Counted from the first letter of the stretch, positions 7,333-13,423 are shown. The stretch: 13,973 nt of DNA from an uncultured Chlamydiae bacterium (GCA_937894565.1 CALBHK010000075.1:1-13973), one strand, 5' to 3'. Numbers and translations: made by a program. Notes: generated by a model not told the origin, from the sequence alone.

Positions 7333-8883
7333 TTACTGTCCAGCAGTTGTTTTGGATTTTGTCAAGGCTTCAAAGCGCTTGCTAAGTCCAAATACTGATA
7401 AGATCCATAAGAACACAACACCCAGTGCAATAGGCGCAATGATTGGCACAAGCTGATAAAGCGCGCTGCCAGAAAATAGCGTTAATAATCCCATTTGAAC
7501 ATAAGAGCCCAAAGATTTACCGCCACGGCCGCCGATGACGTCCACAGCTGCTTTACCCTTGACTTTCAATTCTGGGTCCAAAGGAATGTAGGCCATCTCT
7601 TTTGTCGGATCAAAGAGTGAATATTTGACAGCTTTGCCAAATGCATTGACAAAGAGGCCAAGGCCGACTACAAATACGATCAACTCTTTGTTGATCACGC
7701 CTTGTGAAATAGCATCCACAATCTTCATGCCTTCAGGAAGCTGGCTATTGTTGTAATAAATCAATCCAAAGAATCCTAAGATTCCGATGATCAATACAAC
7801 AGGAGTGATCAAGGCGCATGTACGCCAGCTGAATTTGCGCAATAAGTTACTTCCGACAAGCATCAGGATAATGGCAATACCACCTGTTACAGTTGAAAGT
7901 CCGCCCATGACTTTGTTATATTCTACTTCTGTTGGATAAGCGATCTTAATCTGACCTTTCCATACCCCTTCAAACAAGTTAATAGAAACGCCGTACGCAA
8001 GAACAAGCATCGCTACAAGACCTAAATAAGGAGACTCTAAAATGTATTTGAAGCTTTCCATTAAGGAGAGTTTCGCTTTCTTCTTTTTGCCTTCGCCCAT
8101 CTCTTCAGGATCATAGTACTGTTTGTGGATCAGCACGTTGCGGTTCATCCAGTAAAATGTGCTAAGCAGAATAATGCCTGCTACGATGACAAAAGCCATC
8201 AGCCACTGGAGCATCAAACCAGTTGATTCATTACGGCTTAAGCCCAATCCATGAATAGAATGAGATACATAGATAATGCCAGGACCTGATAGAAGGAGTC
8301 CAAAGTTTCCTAAAAATCCAAACATACCGTAAAAGCGACGTGCTTGTCTGACTGGTGTGATGGCGTTAGCAAACTGCCAGAAAAGAAGGGAGAGAACAGC
8401 GCTTCCCCAAAGCTCTGATAAGATGTAAAAAATCGTGTAAGACCAGTTTCCAATTAATGGGATAATCCATTTGAAATTGGGGTATGCTTCCTGGTAGCTT
8501 TGGATAGTTGGTAAACTCATATGCAATGTATCTACAAAGGGATAAATGCAATAGGGGAAGAGTCCAAAGAAAATAAGAAATGGCAAAGCAGTTACATAAA
8601 ATAACCCTTCACGTTTGAAGAGGTTGGCTGCCTTTGTGTATAAGATCATGAATAGAACGGCGGAGATTGTTACGCCAATTCCTTTTGCAAAAGCTAAACT
8701 TTCGGCGCCAGCTCCTGGGGCATTGACCAAAATGGCGTCTTTTGTATCTCTTAGTAGTGTATAGATGAACAAGATGCAGAACATCATAATCCCCATAGGA
8801 AGGAATTTTTTGATCTCATCTGAATGAATTGGCCATAGCATCTCACGCCAACCCGAAAACTCTTTTTCTATCTTTTTTGTCAT
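7333..8883 (-). CDS. npt1: ATP/ADP translocase (TLC/NTT family nucleotide transporter)
   Basis: This is a nucleotide transporter of the TLC family found in Chlamydiae, Rickettsiales and plastids, which typically exchanges host ATP for bacterial ADP across the inner membrane. The 516-residue product is of family length (about 500-530) and has roughly 11-12 hydrophobic segments after a short cytosolic N-terminus. Family hallmarks are RDTKDAILVNAPGAGAE (45-61), SELWGS (156-161), NLFEGVWK (302-309), FDPTKEMAYIPLD (424-436) and GKAAVDVIGGRGGKS (443-457). Charged residues K48, E157, E305 and K444 or K446 are the likely equivalents of essential residues in plant NTT1 (by inspection only). ATG 8883 has GAGGAAAT just upstream. 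Environmental chlamydiae carry several paralogues with different substrates. ATP/ADP exchange is favoured because the next two upstream genes match the Chlamydia npt1-CT066-ytgA order as recalled, but GTP or broader substrates cannot be excluded. Confidence 0.93.
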   Translation of the reverse strand: MTKKIEKEFSGWREMLWPIHSDEIKKFLPMGIMMFCILFIYTLLRDTKDAILVNAPGAGAESLAFAKGIGVTISAVLFMILYTKAANLFKREGLFYVTALPFLIFFGLFPYCIYPFVDTLHMSLPTIQSYQEAYPNFKWIIPLIGNWSYTIFYILSELWGSAVLSLLFWQFANAITPVRQARRFYGMFGFLGNFGLLLSGPGIIYVSHSIHGLGLSRNESTGLMLQWLMAFVIVAGIILLSTFYWMNRNVLIHKQYYDPEEMGEGKKKKAKLSLMESFKYILESPYLGLVAMLVLAYGVSINLFEGVWKGQIKIAYPTEVEYNKVMGGLSTVTGGIAIILMLVGSNLLRKFSWRTCALITPVVLIIGILGFFGLIYYNNSQLPEGMKIVDAISQGVINKELIVFVVGLGLFVNAFGKAVKYSLFDPTKEMAYIPLDPELKVKGKAAVDVIGGRGGKSLGSYVQMGLLTLFSGSALYQLVPIIAPIALGVVFLWILSVFGLSKRFEALTKSKTTAGQ

Positions 8884-8918
8884 ATTATTTCCTCATTTGT
8901 TAATTCGCCGGAGTCCCT

Positions 8919-8946
8919 ACTTTACACTAAGTTTACATTTAGTAAA
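8919..8946 (-). promoter_or_regulatory. Possible promoter of the translocase gene
   Basis: On the minus strand TTTACT (8946-8941) and TAAAGT (8924-8919) are separated by 16 nt, both partial matches to -35/-10 boxes. The interval also holds the near-palindromic TTTACTAAATGTAAA, a possible operator. The start codon follows 35 nt after the -10. Confidence 0.35.
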
Positions 8947-8951
8947 ATACT

Positions 8952-8985
8952 AAAAAAAAAGACAGTGTGAACACTGTCTTTTTTT
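8952..8985. terminator. Terminator of the 168-residue gene, symmetric
   Basis: GACAGTGT (8961-8968) and ACACTGTC (8971-8978) form a stem, realistically GACAGTG / CACTGTC with a TGAA loop. It is flanked by nine A (8952-8960) and seven T (8979-8985), so it can work in both directions. Its natural client is the minus-strand gene ending at 9009. Confidence 0.85.
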
Positions 8986-9008
8986 GTACTCAAAATGATT
9001 TTGAATGA

Positions 9009-9515
9009 TTAATTAGCGTGAACGAGTTGTTCAAAAGATTGTTGAGTTGTAACTAGTTCAACAAATGTATTCCATAAATCGGGCTCTAGCTGACCGCGGC
9101 GAATAGATGAAATGAGTTCTTTTTTTACCTCTTTGAGGTCTTTGTTTTGAGTGGTGAGCTTGCGTACCATCTCTTTATCTCCGGCCATGCGCGCCATTTG
9201 CAATAAACGGTCAATGTCATGTTTGGAGAAAAGCAGTTGATCTTTGCGGCGGCGGGGTGTGCGGATGCGCGGTTTTGGCTTGATTTTATGCGGTTGTTTT
9301 TGTTGAAGGATAAATTTTTCAATTTCTTTTTTAAGTTTCTCTGGCTCTTCCGTTTCTTCTTTGCTAAAGGTGAAATGGTGTTTGTAACCAGCAACGCCGC
9401 CATCCTGCCTAGGATCAGCTGGAATGTAGTGGCATATGTCCGTCTTGCGTGAGGAACCGATTTTTTTTAATGCTTCTTGAATCGCATTTTCTAGTTCTTG
9501 ATGTTTATTTGTCAT
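9009..9515 (-). CDS. Conserved-position hypothetical basic protein (CT066-like?)
   Basis: No domain is recognised with confidence. The 168-residue product is soluble, with no signal peptide or membrane segment. The N-terminal third carries GSSRKTDICHYIP and a Gly/Asp-rich turn. The middle is acidic then strongly basic (about residues 73-92, with HKIKPKPRIRTPRRRK). The C-terminal half is helical and contains LLFSKHDIDRLLQMARMAG and a Gln/Glu-rich end. The basic patch could bind nucleic acid or an acidic partner; this is inference. It lies between the translocase gene and a divergent ytgA-like gene, the position of C. trachomatis CT066 as recalled, so orthology is plausible but was not tested. 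The start has AGG about 8 nt upstream. It is probably transcribed from the divergent region at 9516-9720 and ends at the hairpin 8952-8985. Confidence 0.8.
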   Translation of the reverse strand: MTNKHQELENAIQEALKKIGSSRKTDICHYIPADPRQDGGVAGYKHHFTFSKEETEEPEKLKKEIEKFILQQKQPHKIKPKPRIRTPRRRKDQLLFSKHDIDRLLQMARMAGDKEMVRKLTTQNKDLKEVKKELISSIRRGQLEPDLWNTFVELVTTQQSFEQLVHAN

Positions 9516-9536
9516 AAGTTAACCTGCCTATTTTAC

Positions 9537-9555
9537 GCAGAACGTTCTGCTTATA
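9537..9555 (-). promoter_or_regulatory. Perfect 14-bp palindrome overlapping a -10 box
   Basis: GCAGAACGTTCTGC (9537-9550) is a perfect palindrome 22 nt upstream of the 168-residue gene. A minus-strand TATAAG (9555-9550) abuts it, so the palindrome would cover the transcription start, the usual place for a repressor operator. The remaining divergent region (9556-9670) is AT-rich with a TATATA-rich stretch near 9609-9628 and nothing else identifiable. Confidence 0.45.
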
Positions 9556-9671
9556 TGTGTTAAACTGCAAAACTCCGCTTATTGGGATTTAATCGTTTGC
9601 AATTTTATATATTACATGTATATATCAAATCTTATTTTTCTGCCTATTATTCTTTAATTTTTTTTTTCATT

Positions 9672-9700
9672 TTGCTTCGATTTTTGAAATGTATTACACT
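9672..9700 (+). promoter_or_regulatory. Candidate promoter of the smORF-ytgA unit
   Basis: TTGCTT (9672-9677) and TACACT (9695-9700) are separated by exactly 17 nt, fitting a sigma-66/70 promoter of moderate quality. Initiation near 9707 would leave a 5' leader of about 17 nt before the GTG at 9724. Confidence 0.4.
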
Positions 9701-9723
9701 GTTGAAAAAAATTGAGAACCTCC

Positions 9724-9879
9724 GTGCCTCTGGAATTATTTAAAGAAAAGCCCCTCAATCCTCTTTATAGCCAGTTTGCAGATGAGGGGAGTTCAATATT
9801 TGAAAAGGAGCCTGAATTGGGGTTGCCTTTTTTGAAGTTGGCCAGGCGTTTAATTTTAGAAATTGAAGAGGGGGGTTAA
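9724..9879 (+). CDS. 51-residue small ORF coupled to ytgA
   Basis: An open frame begins with GTG at 9724 (in-frame TGA at 9703) and ends with TAA at 9877-9879. The last A of that stop is the first base of the ytgA ATG, a TAATG overlap typical of translational coupling. The predicted peptide is acidic and amphipathic, beginning MPLELFKEKPLNPLYSQF and ending LARRLILEIEEGG; it has no signal peptide. The family is not recognised. There is no clear Shine-Dalgarno before the GTG (a TTG at 9712 is an alternative), which is the main doubt. The Shine-Dalgarno for ytgA (GAGGGGGG) lies within its last codons. Supporting points are the precise stop-start overlap and a candidate promoter placed just upstream. 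Confidence 0.5.
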   Translation: MPLELFKEKPLNPLYSQFADEGSSIFEKEPELGLPFLKLARRLILEIEEGG

Positions 9880-10856
9880 TGCGTTATCTTTATTGTATTT
9901 TGTTTATCTTATTTTCCTGTTCTACAGATGAGTGCGCTGTGGGTAGAGAAAATTTGCGCGAGTGGCTTCAAGTAAATGGAAAGATCAAGGTGCTGTGCAC
10001 CACTGCCATGATTGCCGATTTGGTGCAAAATGTGGGCGGTGAACAGGTAGATGTTTTGACGTTAATTCGTGGAGAGTTGAACCCTCACACCTACCAACTG
10101 GTGAAGGGGGATGATGAAAAGTTTCGATTTGCGCAGGTGTTATTTGCCAATGGACTGGGGCTTGAACATGGTTCTAGCCTGCAGTATCAGCTAAAACAAA
10201 ATCCTCATACAGTTTTCTTGGGTGATCGCATTATGGAAAAAGAGCCTGCTTTGATGATCACTTTAAAAGGAGCGATCGATCCTCATATTTGGATGGATGT
10301 CTCTATTTGGAAAAAGTGTATTCCTCTGATTGCGCAGGCATTGGGGAAAGAGGATAAAAAAAATGCAGAGCTCTATCGCCAAAGGGGCTTTGAGCTACAA
10401 GCGCGCTTAAATGAATTGCATGAAGAGATGGAGAGTGTGCTTAGGCAAGTACCTGCCCAGAAGCGGTTTTTGGTGACAAGCCATGATGCGTTTAATTATT
10501 TTACAAGAAGCTATTTATCTACAGAAGAAGAGGAGAAAAATGGCGGATGGCAGAAGCGTTTTGCAGCTCCAGAAGGCTTATCGCCCGATAGTCAGCTCAG
10601 CACCTCAGATATTCAGCATACTGTGGATTTTTTGTTTCAGCACCGTATTTCTGTGATTTTTCCGGAAAGCAATGTGAGCCGTGATTCTATTAATAAGATC
10701 GTAGAAGCAAGTCGGGAAATGGGCCTGGAGGTTAGAATTGCTGATACCTATCTGTACGGAGATGCTATGGGATGCAAAGGCTCTACTGGGGAGAGTTATG
10801 AAAAGATGGTGCTGCATAATGCAAAAACTATCGCAGGCTATTTAAATAACGAATAG
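9879..10856 (+). CDS. ytgA: Metal-binding lipoprotein of an ABC transporter, YtgA/TroA-like
   Basis: This is a cluster A-I (ZnuA/TroA type) periplasmic binding protein that captures a divalent metal, iron in the case of Chlamydia YtgA, for an ABC importer. The 325-residue product starts with a short lipoprotein signal (MRYLYCILFILFSC; lipobox LFSC, lipidated Cys14). The four metal ligands are in family context: H70 (NPHTYQ), H136 (DPHIWMD), H202 (TSHDAFNYF) and D295 (YLYGDAMG), closely matching H75/H141/H207/D299 of C. trachomatis YtgA as recalled. The segment LVTSHDAFNYFTRSYLS followed by PEGLSPDSQLS is especially YtgA-like. Start ATG 9879 has a strong GAGGGGGG upstream and overlaps the stop of the small ORF. 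The ATPase and permease genes (ytgBCD) that follow in Chlamydia are absent here; an Inc-like gene follows instead after 83 nt without an obvious terminator. Confidence 0.88.
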   Translation: MRYLYCILFILFSCSTDECAVGRENLREWLQVNGKIKVLCTTAMIADLVQNVGGEQVDVLTLIRGELNPHTYQLVKGDDEKFRFAQVLFANGLGLEHGSSLQYQLKQNPHTVFLGDRIMEKEPALMITLKGAIDPHIWMDVSIWKKCIPLIAQALGKEDKKNAELYRQRGFELQARLNELHEEMESVLRQVPAQKRFLVTSHDAFNYFTRSYLSTEEEEKNGGWQKRFAAPEGLSPDSQLSTSDIQHTVDFLFQHRISVIFPESNVSRDSINKIVEASREMGLEVRIADTYLYGDAMGCKGSTGESYEKMVLHNAKTIAGYLNNE

Positions 10857-10878
10857 AAATTTTTTTTATTTTTATAAT

Positions 10879-10902
10879 TTCTTAATAAAAGTGGAATAGG
10901 AT
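10879..10902 (+). promoter_or_regulatory. Shared Inc-type promoter of the gene at 10940
   Basis: TTCTTAATAAAAGT (10879-10892) is identical to the block upstream of the gene at 13012, but the -10 position (10897-10902) reads TAGGAT, weaker than TATAAT. The spacing from the C of the block to the -10 is 16 nt, as in the other copies. The region 10857-10939 otherwise contains only T-rich sequence. Confidence 0.5.
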
Positions 10903-10939
10903 CCAGAAAAATCAAAAGAAACCATAAGGAGCTTATACG

Positions 10940-11707
10940 ATGGAAAAATATAGTCCCAACTCTACATTGAGAACAGAAGAAGTACTTGATGTGGAAAACA
11001 AGCAAGGGAAATTTAAACAAGGGATTAAAGGTCAATTTTCTACTCTGATTGAAGATATTGAAGGGGTCGTTCAACGCATCAAAATAAGTGACTATGATGA
11101 CCTGAATAAAAGTGATTACAGCTCATTTAATTCTAGAGATAGAGTTTATGAGAGCAATTTTACCTATATATCAGTTAACTGCGGCTGTTGTTGCAGTGGT
11201 TTTTCTTCCGAGAAAGGAAACAAAAATGCAGGTGTGTTGATTTTAGTAGCTGCTGCTGTTTTTGCTGTTTTTTATGATGTCATTGGATTAGCTGTAAACA
11301 AAAAAAATCTTGAGACGATGTCTAGATTAAATGGTCCGCTTGTTACAAAAATGAATAATACAGTGAATGAATCCAAAAAATGGAACATTACACCGGAGAT
11401 GGATGAAAAGATTCAAGGATTTCAAATGCGCGTCAATCAGATCTTAAGAGAGGCAAAATTAGCGGTCATTGTAAGTAATGGGTTAAAGTTGGCAACTATT
11501 GCCGGTTCTGTGTGTGTGATCATTGGCGGTCTGCTTGCAGTGAATGCTGTATTGGCAATCGGAGTTCTTGCTGCTACGACTTTGATTTTGTATAGAATTT
11601 ATGATTGGCAAGCCCATGATAAAATTACTGATGCTTATTGTAATAAACTAAATGAGTTGGCAGTAGAGATTGAAGAGTTTAGCAACGCTACATATCTATT
11701 GAATTAA
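10940..11707 (+). CDS. Putative Inc-like membrane protein with Cys cluster
   Basis: No named family is recognised. The 255-residue product has a polar N-terminal region of about 80 residues with a short helical part (22-50), then a cysteine cluster CGCCC at 81-85. A first membrane segment (about 97-119) and a polar charged helix (120-172) follow. Next come two closely spaced hydrophobic segments (about 174-199 and 200-221) and a C-terminal charged helix (222-250). The bilobed hydrophobic pair with a short hinge is the hallmark of chlamydial Inc proteins, which are type III secreted and inserted in the inclusion membrane; no signal peptide is present, consistent with that route. A good Shine-Dalgarno (AAGGAG, 9 nt before ATG) and the shared promoter support the start. 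It belongs to the run of four Inc-like genes. The effector role is inferred from hydropathy and context only. Confidence 0.75.
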   Translation: MEKYSPNSTLRTEEVLDVENKQGKFKQGIKGQFSTLIEDIEGVVQRIKISDYDDLNKSDYSSFNSRDRVYESNFTYISVNCGCCCSGFSSEKGNKNAGVLILVAAAVFAVFYDVIGLAVNKKNLETMSRLNGPLVTKMNNTVNESKKWNITPEMDEKIQGFQMRVNQILREAKLAVIVSNGLKLATIAGSVCVIIGGLLAVNAVLAIGVLAATTLILYRIYDWQAHDKITDAYCNKLNELAVEIEEFSNATYLLN

Positions 11708-11748
11708 TGAATAATGAGTTTTCTTATTCTTTATTATTCAAATTTATT

Positions 11749-11772
11749 TATTCTTAATAAATGTAATATAAA
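11749..11772 (+). promoter_or_regulatory. Shared Inc-type promoter of the gene at 11809
   Basis: TTCTTAATAAATGT (11751-11764) matches the block with one change (T for A at position 12). TATAAA lies at 11767-11772, two bases closer than in the other copies; at the standard spacing the bases read TAAACT. It is about 36 nt before the ATG. Confidence 0.5.
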
Positions 11773-11808
11773 CTGAATGCAGTAACAAAAAAACATGAGA
11801 GGTTAGCG

Positions 11809-12363
11809 ATGGATAATATGAATAATAATTATGGATATGGTTCGTTTTTGAGTAACTACGGGTTGGATCTTTATGAGCAAAATCAAAATCTTGATAATGG
11901 GAATATGGGAGATCAAGGTGATTATCAGAATTTACCGGGCTATGGAGCGCAAGCTTTTCAAACTATGCAGAATGGTATCAATTATTTAGGAGAGCAATTT
12001 CAAAATGTAGTTCCATTTAATCCTTTGCAGCAGATTGGAACTGGTGTTCAGTTTCTAAGCGATACAATTCAAGATGTGATTCCATTTCAAGATGTGATTC
12101 CATTTAATCCTGACGCTATAAAAAAAGTAGGTGTTGGGATTAAAGAAAAAATCAGCAACATTTTTGGTGGATTCATTGCTAATGCTAAACAGTTGGCATC
12201 TTCTGTGGTTTCTAGCCGTCTATTTAAAATAGTTGCAGTGGTTGTAGCTATTGGTCTAATTGTAACAGGCGTTGCAGTTGCCAAGACTTTATTGACAATT
12301 GGTTGTATCGTTTTGGCTGTCCTTCTTGCTAAGCGCATATTTGACGCTGTAGCTGGAAGATAG
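11809..12363 (+). CDS. Inc-like membrane protein with Asn/Gly/Tyr-rich N-terminus
   Basis: The 184-residue product has three parts. Residues 1-50 are low-complexity and rich in Asn, Gly, Tyr and Gln, probably disordered. Residues 53-120 contain amphipathic repeats around the phrase QxVxPFNP (QNVVPFNP 65-72; QDVIPF 88-93 and 94-99). Residues 139-176 form two hydrophobic segments ending GCIVLAVLLAKRIFDAV. That last module resembles the C-termini of the genes at 12511 and 13012 (GCVILVVLLAK.xFD), so the three share a membrane module with unrelated N-termini. ATG 11809 follows GAGAGG at a good distance. No signal peptide is seen. It is followed by a strong symmetric terminator. A secreted inclusion-membrane role is inferred; the family is not otherwise recognised. 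Confidence 0.78.
   Translation: MDNMNNNYGYGSFLSNYGLDLYEQNQNLDNGNMGDQGDYQNLPGYGAQAFQTMQNGINYLGEQFQNVVPFNPLQQIGTGVQFLSDTIQDVIPFQDVIPFNPDAIKKVGVGIKEKISNIFGGFIANAKQLASSVVSSRLFKIVAVVVAIGLIVTGVAVAKTLLTIGCIVLAVLLAKRIFDAVAGR
12070..12105 (+). repeat. 18-bp perfect tandem duplication inside the gene at 11809
   Basis: CAAGATGTGATTCCATTT occurs at 12070-12087 and again at 12088-12105 with no difference, duplicating QDVIPF in frame. A diverged copy, CAAAATGTAGTTCCATTT, lies at 12001-12018. The perfect identity points to a recent slippage or duplication event. Confidence 0.95.
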
Positions 12364-12380
12364 TACTTACTGATTCAGAA

Positions 12381-12417
12381 AAAAAAGCGGGCACTTAAAA
12401 AGTGCTCGCTTTTTTTT
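12381..12417. terminator. Symmetric terminator after the gene at 11809
   Basis: GCGGGCACTT (12387-12396) pairs with AAGTGCTCGC (12400-12409) with one G-U pair and a short A loop. It is flanked by an A-tract before it and eight T (12410-12417) after it. It lies 18 nt after the stop codon. Confidence 0.88.
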
Positions 12418-12443
12418 GTGAAAATATATGTATATATTTATCC

Positions 12444-12468
12444 TTTCTTAATAATATTTTTATATAAT
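12444..12468 (+). promoter_or_regulatory. Shared Inc-type promoter of the gene at 12511
   Basis: TTTCTTAATAA (12444-12454) is followed by an AT-rich spacer and TATAAT at 12463-12468, 16 nt from the C of the block as in the copy before 13012. The ATG is 42 nt further. The surrounding leader (ATCAAAAAAACAAAAC then AGAGGT) is also shared with the copy before 13012. Confidence 0.6.
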
Positions 12469-12510
12469 TGGCTTCGTTGGATCAAAAAAACAAAACAAAG
12501 AGGTGATAGA

Positions 12511-12855
12511 ATGAATCTTAATGTTAGTACAGGTGGCGATAATACTCCCCCCCCTATCCAAGTTAATGAAATAAACATTAATGGAGCTGAGGACTCAAAA
12601 ATTAAAAATTTTTGCAAGTCTATTTTTTCAGCCAATGGATTTAAAATATTTGCAGCCATTGTGGGAGCATCTACAATTGTTGTAGGAAGTCTTGCAGCTA
12701 AAGGGATCATTGTATTTGCAAGTGCAGCAGGTAGTCTTTTAGCAGCTAAGATCTTGATTCCTGTAGGATGCGTGATCTTGGTCGTTTTACTTGCTAAGTT
12801 GGCTTTTGATTGTGTAAGCAAAGCGCTAAGCGGCAGTCACGGTTTTAGTAGTTAA
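12511..12855 (+). CDS. Short Inc-like membrane protein, tandem paralogue 1
   Basis: The 114-residue product has a polar N-terminus (1-43) with TPPPIQ at 12-17, then SKIKNFCK. A continuous hydrophobic region follows at about residues 44-100 and can be read as two or three membrane segments separated by AAKG and AAK hinges. It ends with a short polar tail (GSHGFSS). The frame is open further upstream to 12418, but ATG 12511 is chosen: it has AGAGGTGA immediately upstream, lies downstream of the TATAAT at 12463, and corresponds to the start of the paralogue at 13012. About 60 of 75 residues in the C-terminal part match that paralogue by eye. No signal peptide of the Sec type is seen. A bilobed Inc-type membrane effector is the best guess; no named family was recognised. 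Confidence 0.8.
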   Translation: MNLNVSTGGDNTPPPIQVNEININGAEDSKIKNFCKSIFSANGFKIFAAIVGASTIVVGSLAAKGIIVFASAAGSLLAAKILIPVGCVILVVLLAKLAFDCVSKALSGSHGFSS

Positions 12856-12880
12856 AAAATATTTTTATTTTTTGATTTAA

Positions 12881-12907
12881 CCCCCAGGGAAACCTGGGGG
12901 TTTTTTT
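12881..12907 (+). terminator. Terminator with GAAA loop after the gene at 12511
   Basis: CCCCCAGG (12881-12888) and CCTGGGGG (12893-12900) form a perfect 8-bp stem closed by a GAAA tetraloop, followed by seven T (12901-12907). It is 25 nt after the stop. Confidence 0.92.
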
Positions 12908-12950
12908 GTGTAGTTAATAATTTGTTAAAACATTTGGTATGTGTTTATCT

Positions 12951-12975
12951 TTTCTTAATAAAAGTCATATATAAT
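12951..12975 (+). promoter_or_regulatory. Shared Inc-type promoter of the gene at 13012
   Basis: TTTCTTAATAAAAGT (12951-12965) is followed by CATA and a perfect TATAAT (12970-12975), 36 nt before the ATG. This is the clearest example of the block repeated before the genes at 2074, 10940, 11809 and 12511. Confidence 0.65.
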
Positions 12976-13011
12976 CGTGTACATCAAAAAACAAAACCCA
13001 AGAGGTAAGAG

Positions 13012-13353
13012 ATGAATAATGACGTTAATAGTTACACCCCACCGCCGCCCTATAATCCAGAAATCGATGATGATGGGTTTGAGGACGCTAGTGGCATCGA
13101 GCTTGTAGGTGTTGTGGTGAATTCAAAAATTAAAAATTTTTGCAAGTGTATCTTTTCAGCCACTACATTTAAAGTATTTGCAGGGATTGTGGGAACAGCT
13201 GCAATTGTTGTAGGTAGTCTTGCAGCTAAAGGGATCATTGTATTGGGAAGTGCTGCAGCTAGTCTTTTAGCCGCTAAGATCTTAATTCCTGTAGGATGCG
13301 TGATCTTGGTCGTTTTACTTGCTAAATTGATTTTTGATGCTGTAAAACACTGA
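13012..13353 (+). CDS. Short Inc-like membrane protein with PPPPY motif, tandem paralogue 2
   Basis: The 113-residue product has a polar, acidic N-terminus (1-37) that contains PPPPY at 10-14 followed by NP, then SKIKNFCK. A hydrophobic region (about 53-110) follows, reading as two or three membrane segments, and the C-terminus is short (DAVKH). The PPxY core is the known ligand motif of eukaryotic WW domains; nothing else in the protein suggests a use for it in a bacterium. The C-terminal 75 residues match the paralogue at 12511 at about 80% by eye. The N-terminal segments are dissimilar. The start has AAGAGGTAAGAG upstream. No Sec signal is visible, fitting a type III secreted Inc-like protein, which remains inference. 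Confidence 0.8.
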   Translation: MNNDVNSYTPPPPYNPEIDDDGFEDASGIELVGVVVNSKIKNFCKCIFSATTFKVFAGIVGTAAIVVGSLAAKGIIVLGSAAASLLAAKILIPVGCVILVVLLAKLIFDAVKH

Positions 13354-13423
13354 TTACGCGTAGGTTCACTTGCTGAAAAGAAGTATAATTATTAATTGTC
13401 TTCTATTTTTTTCATGAAATTAA

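Larger units (their letters stand above)
12441..12907 (+). repeat. Tandem gene duplication, copy 1
   Basis: This unit (promoter block, leader, ribosome site, CDS 12511-12855, GAAA-loop terminator) recurs as a unit at 12945-13449. Identity is strongest in the 3' half of the CDS: 12748-12797 and 13276-13325 differ at one base in 50. The N-terminal coding parts are largely different. Confidence 0.85.

Noticed and set aside
9537..9550. The palindrome as a LexA (SOS) or CIRCE (HrcA) site
   Set aside because: It lacks the spaced GAAC-N4-GTTC of Gram-positive LexA sites and the long 9-nt arms with a 9-nt gap of CIRCE; only the palindromic nature is supported.
10605..10817. Minus-strand open frame opposite the 3' end of ytgA
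   Set aside because: It lies entirely within a conserved gene on the other strand, without promoter or ribosome site.
11710..11745. AT-rich inverted repeat after the gene at 10940 as a terminator
   Set aside because: The possible stems (GAATAA/TTATTC or TGAATAAT/ATTATTCA) have almost no G-C pairs and no clean T-tract, so stability would be too low.
12418..12510. N-terminal extension of the gene at 12511 starting at ATG 12418
   Set aside because: It would begin upstream of the TATAAT box and inside the previous terminator's T-tract, has no ribosome site, and has no counterpart in the paralogue at 13012.
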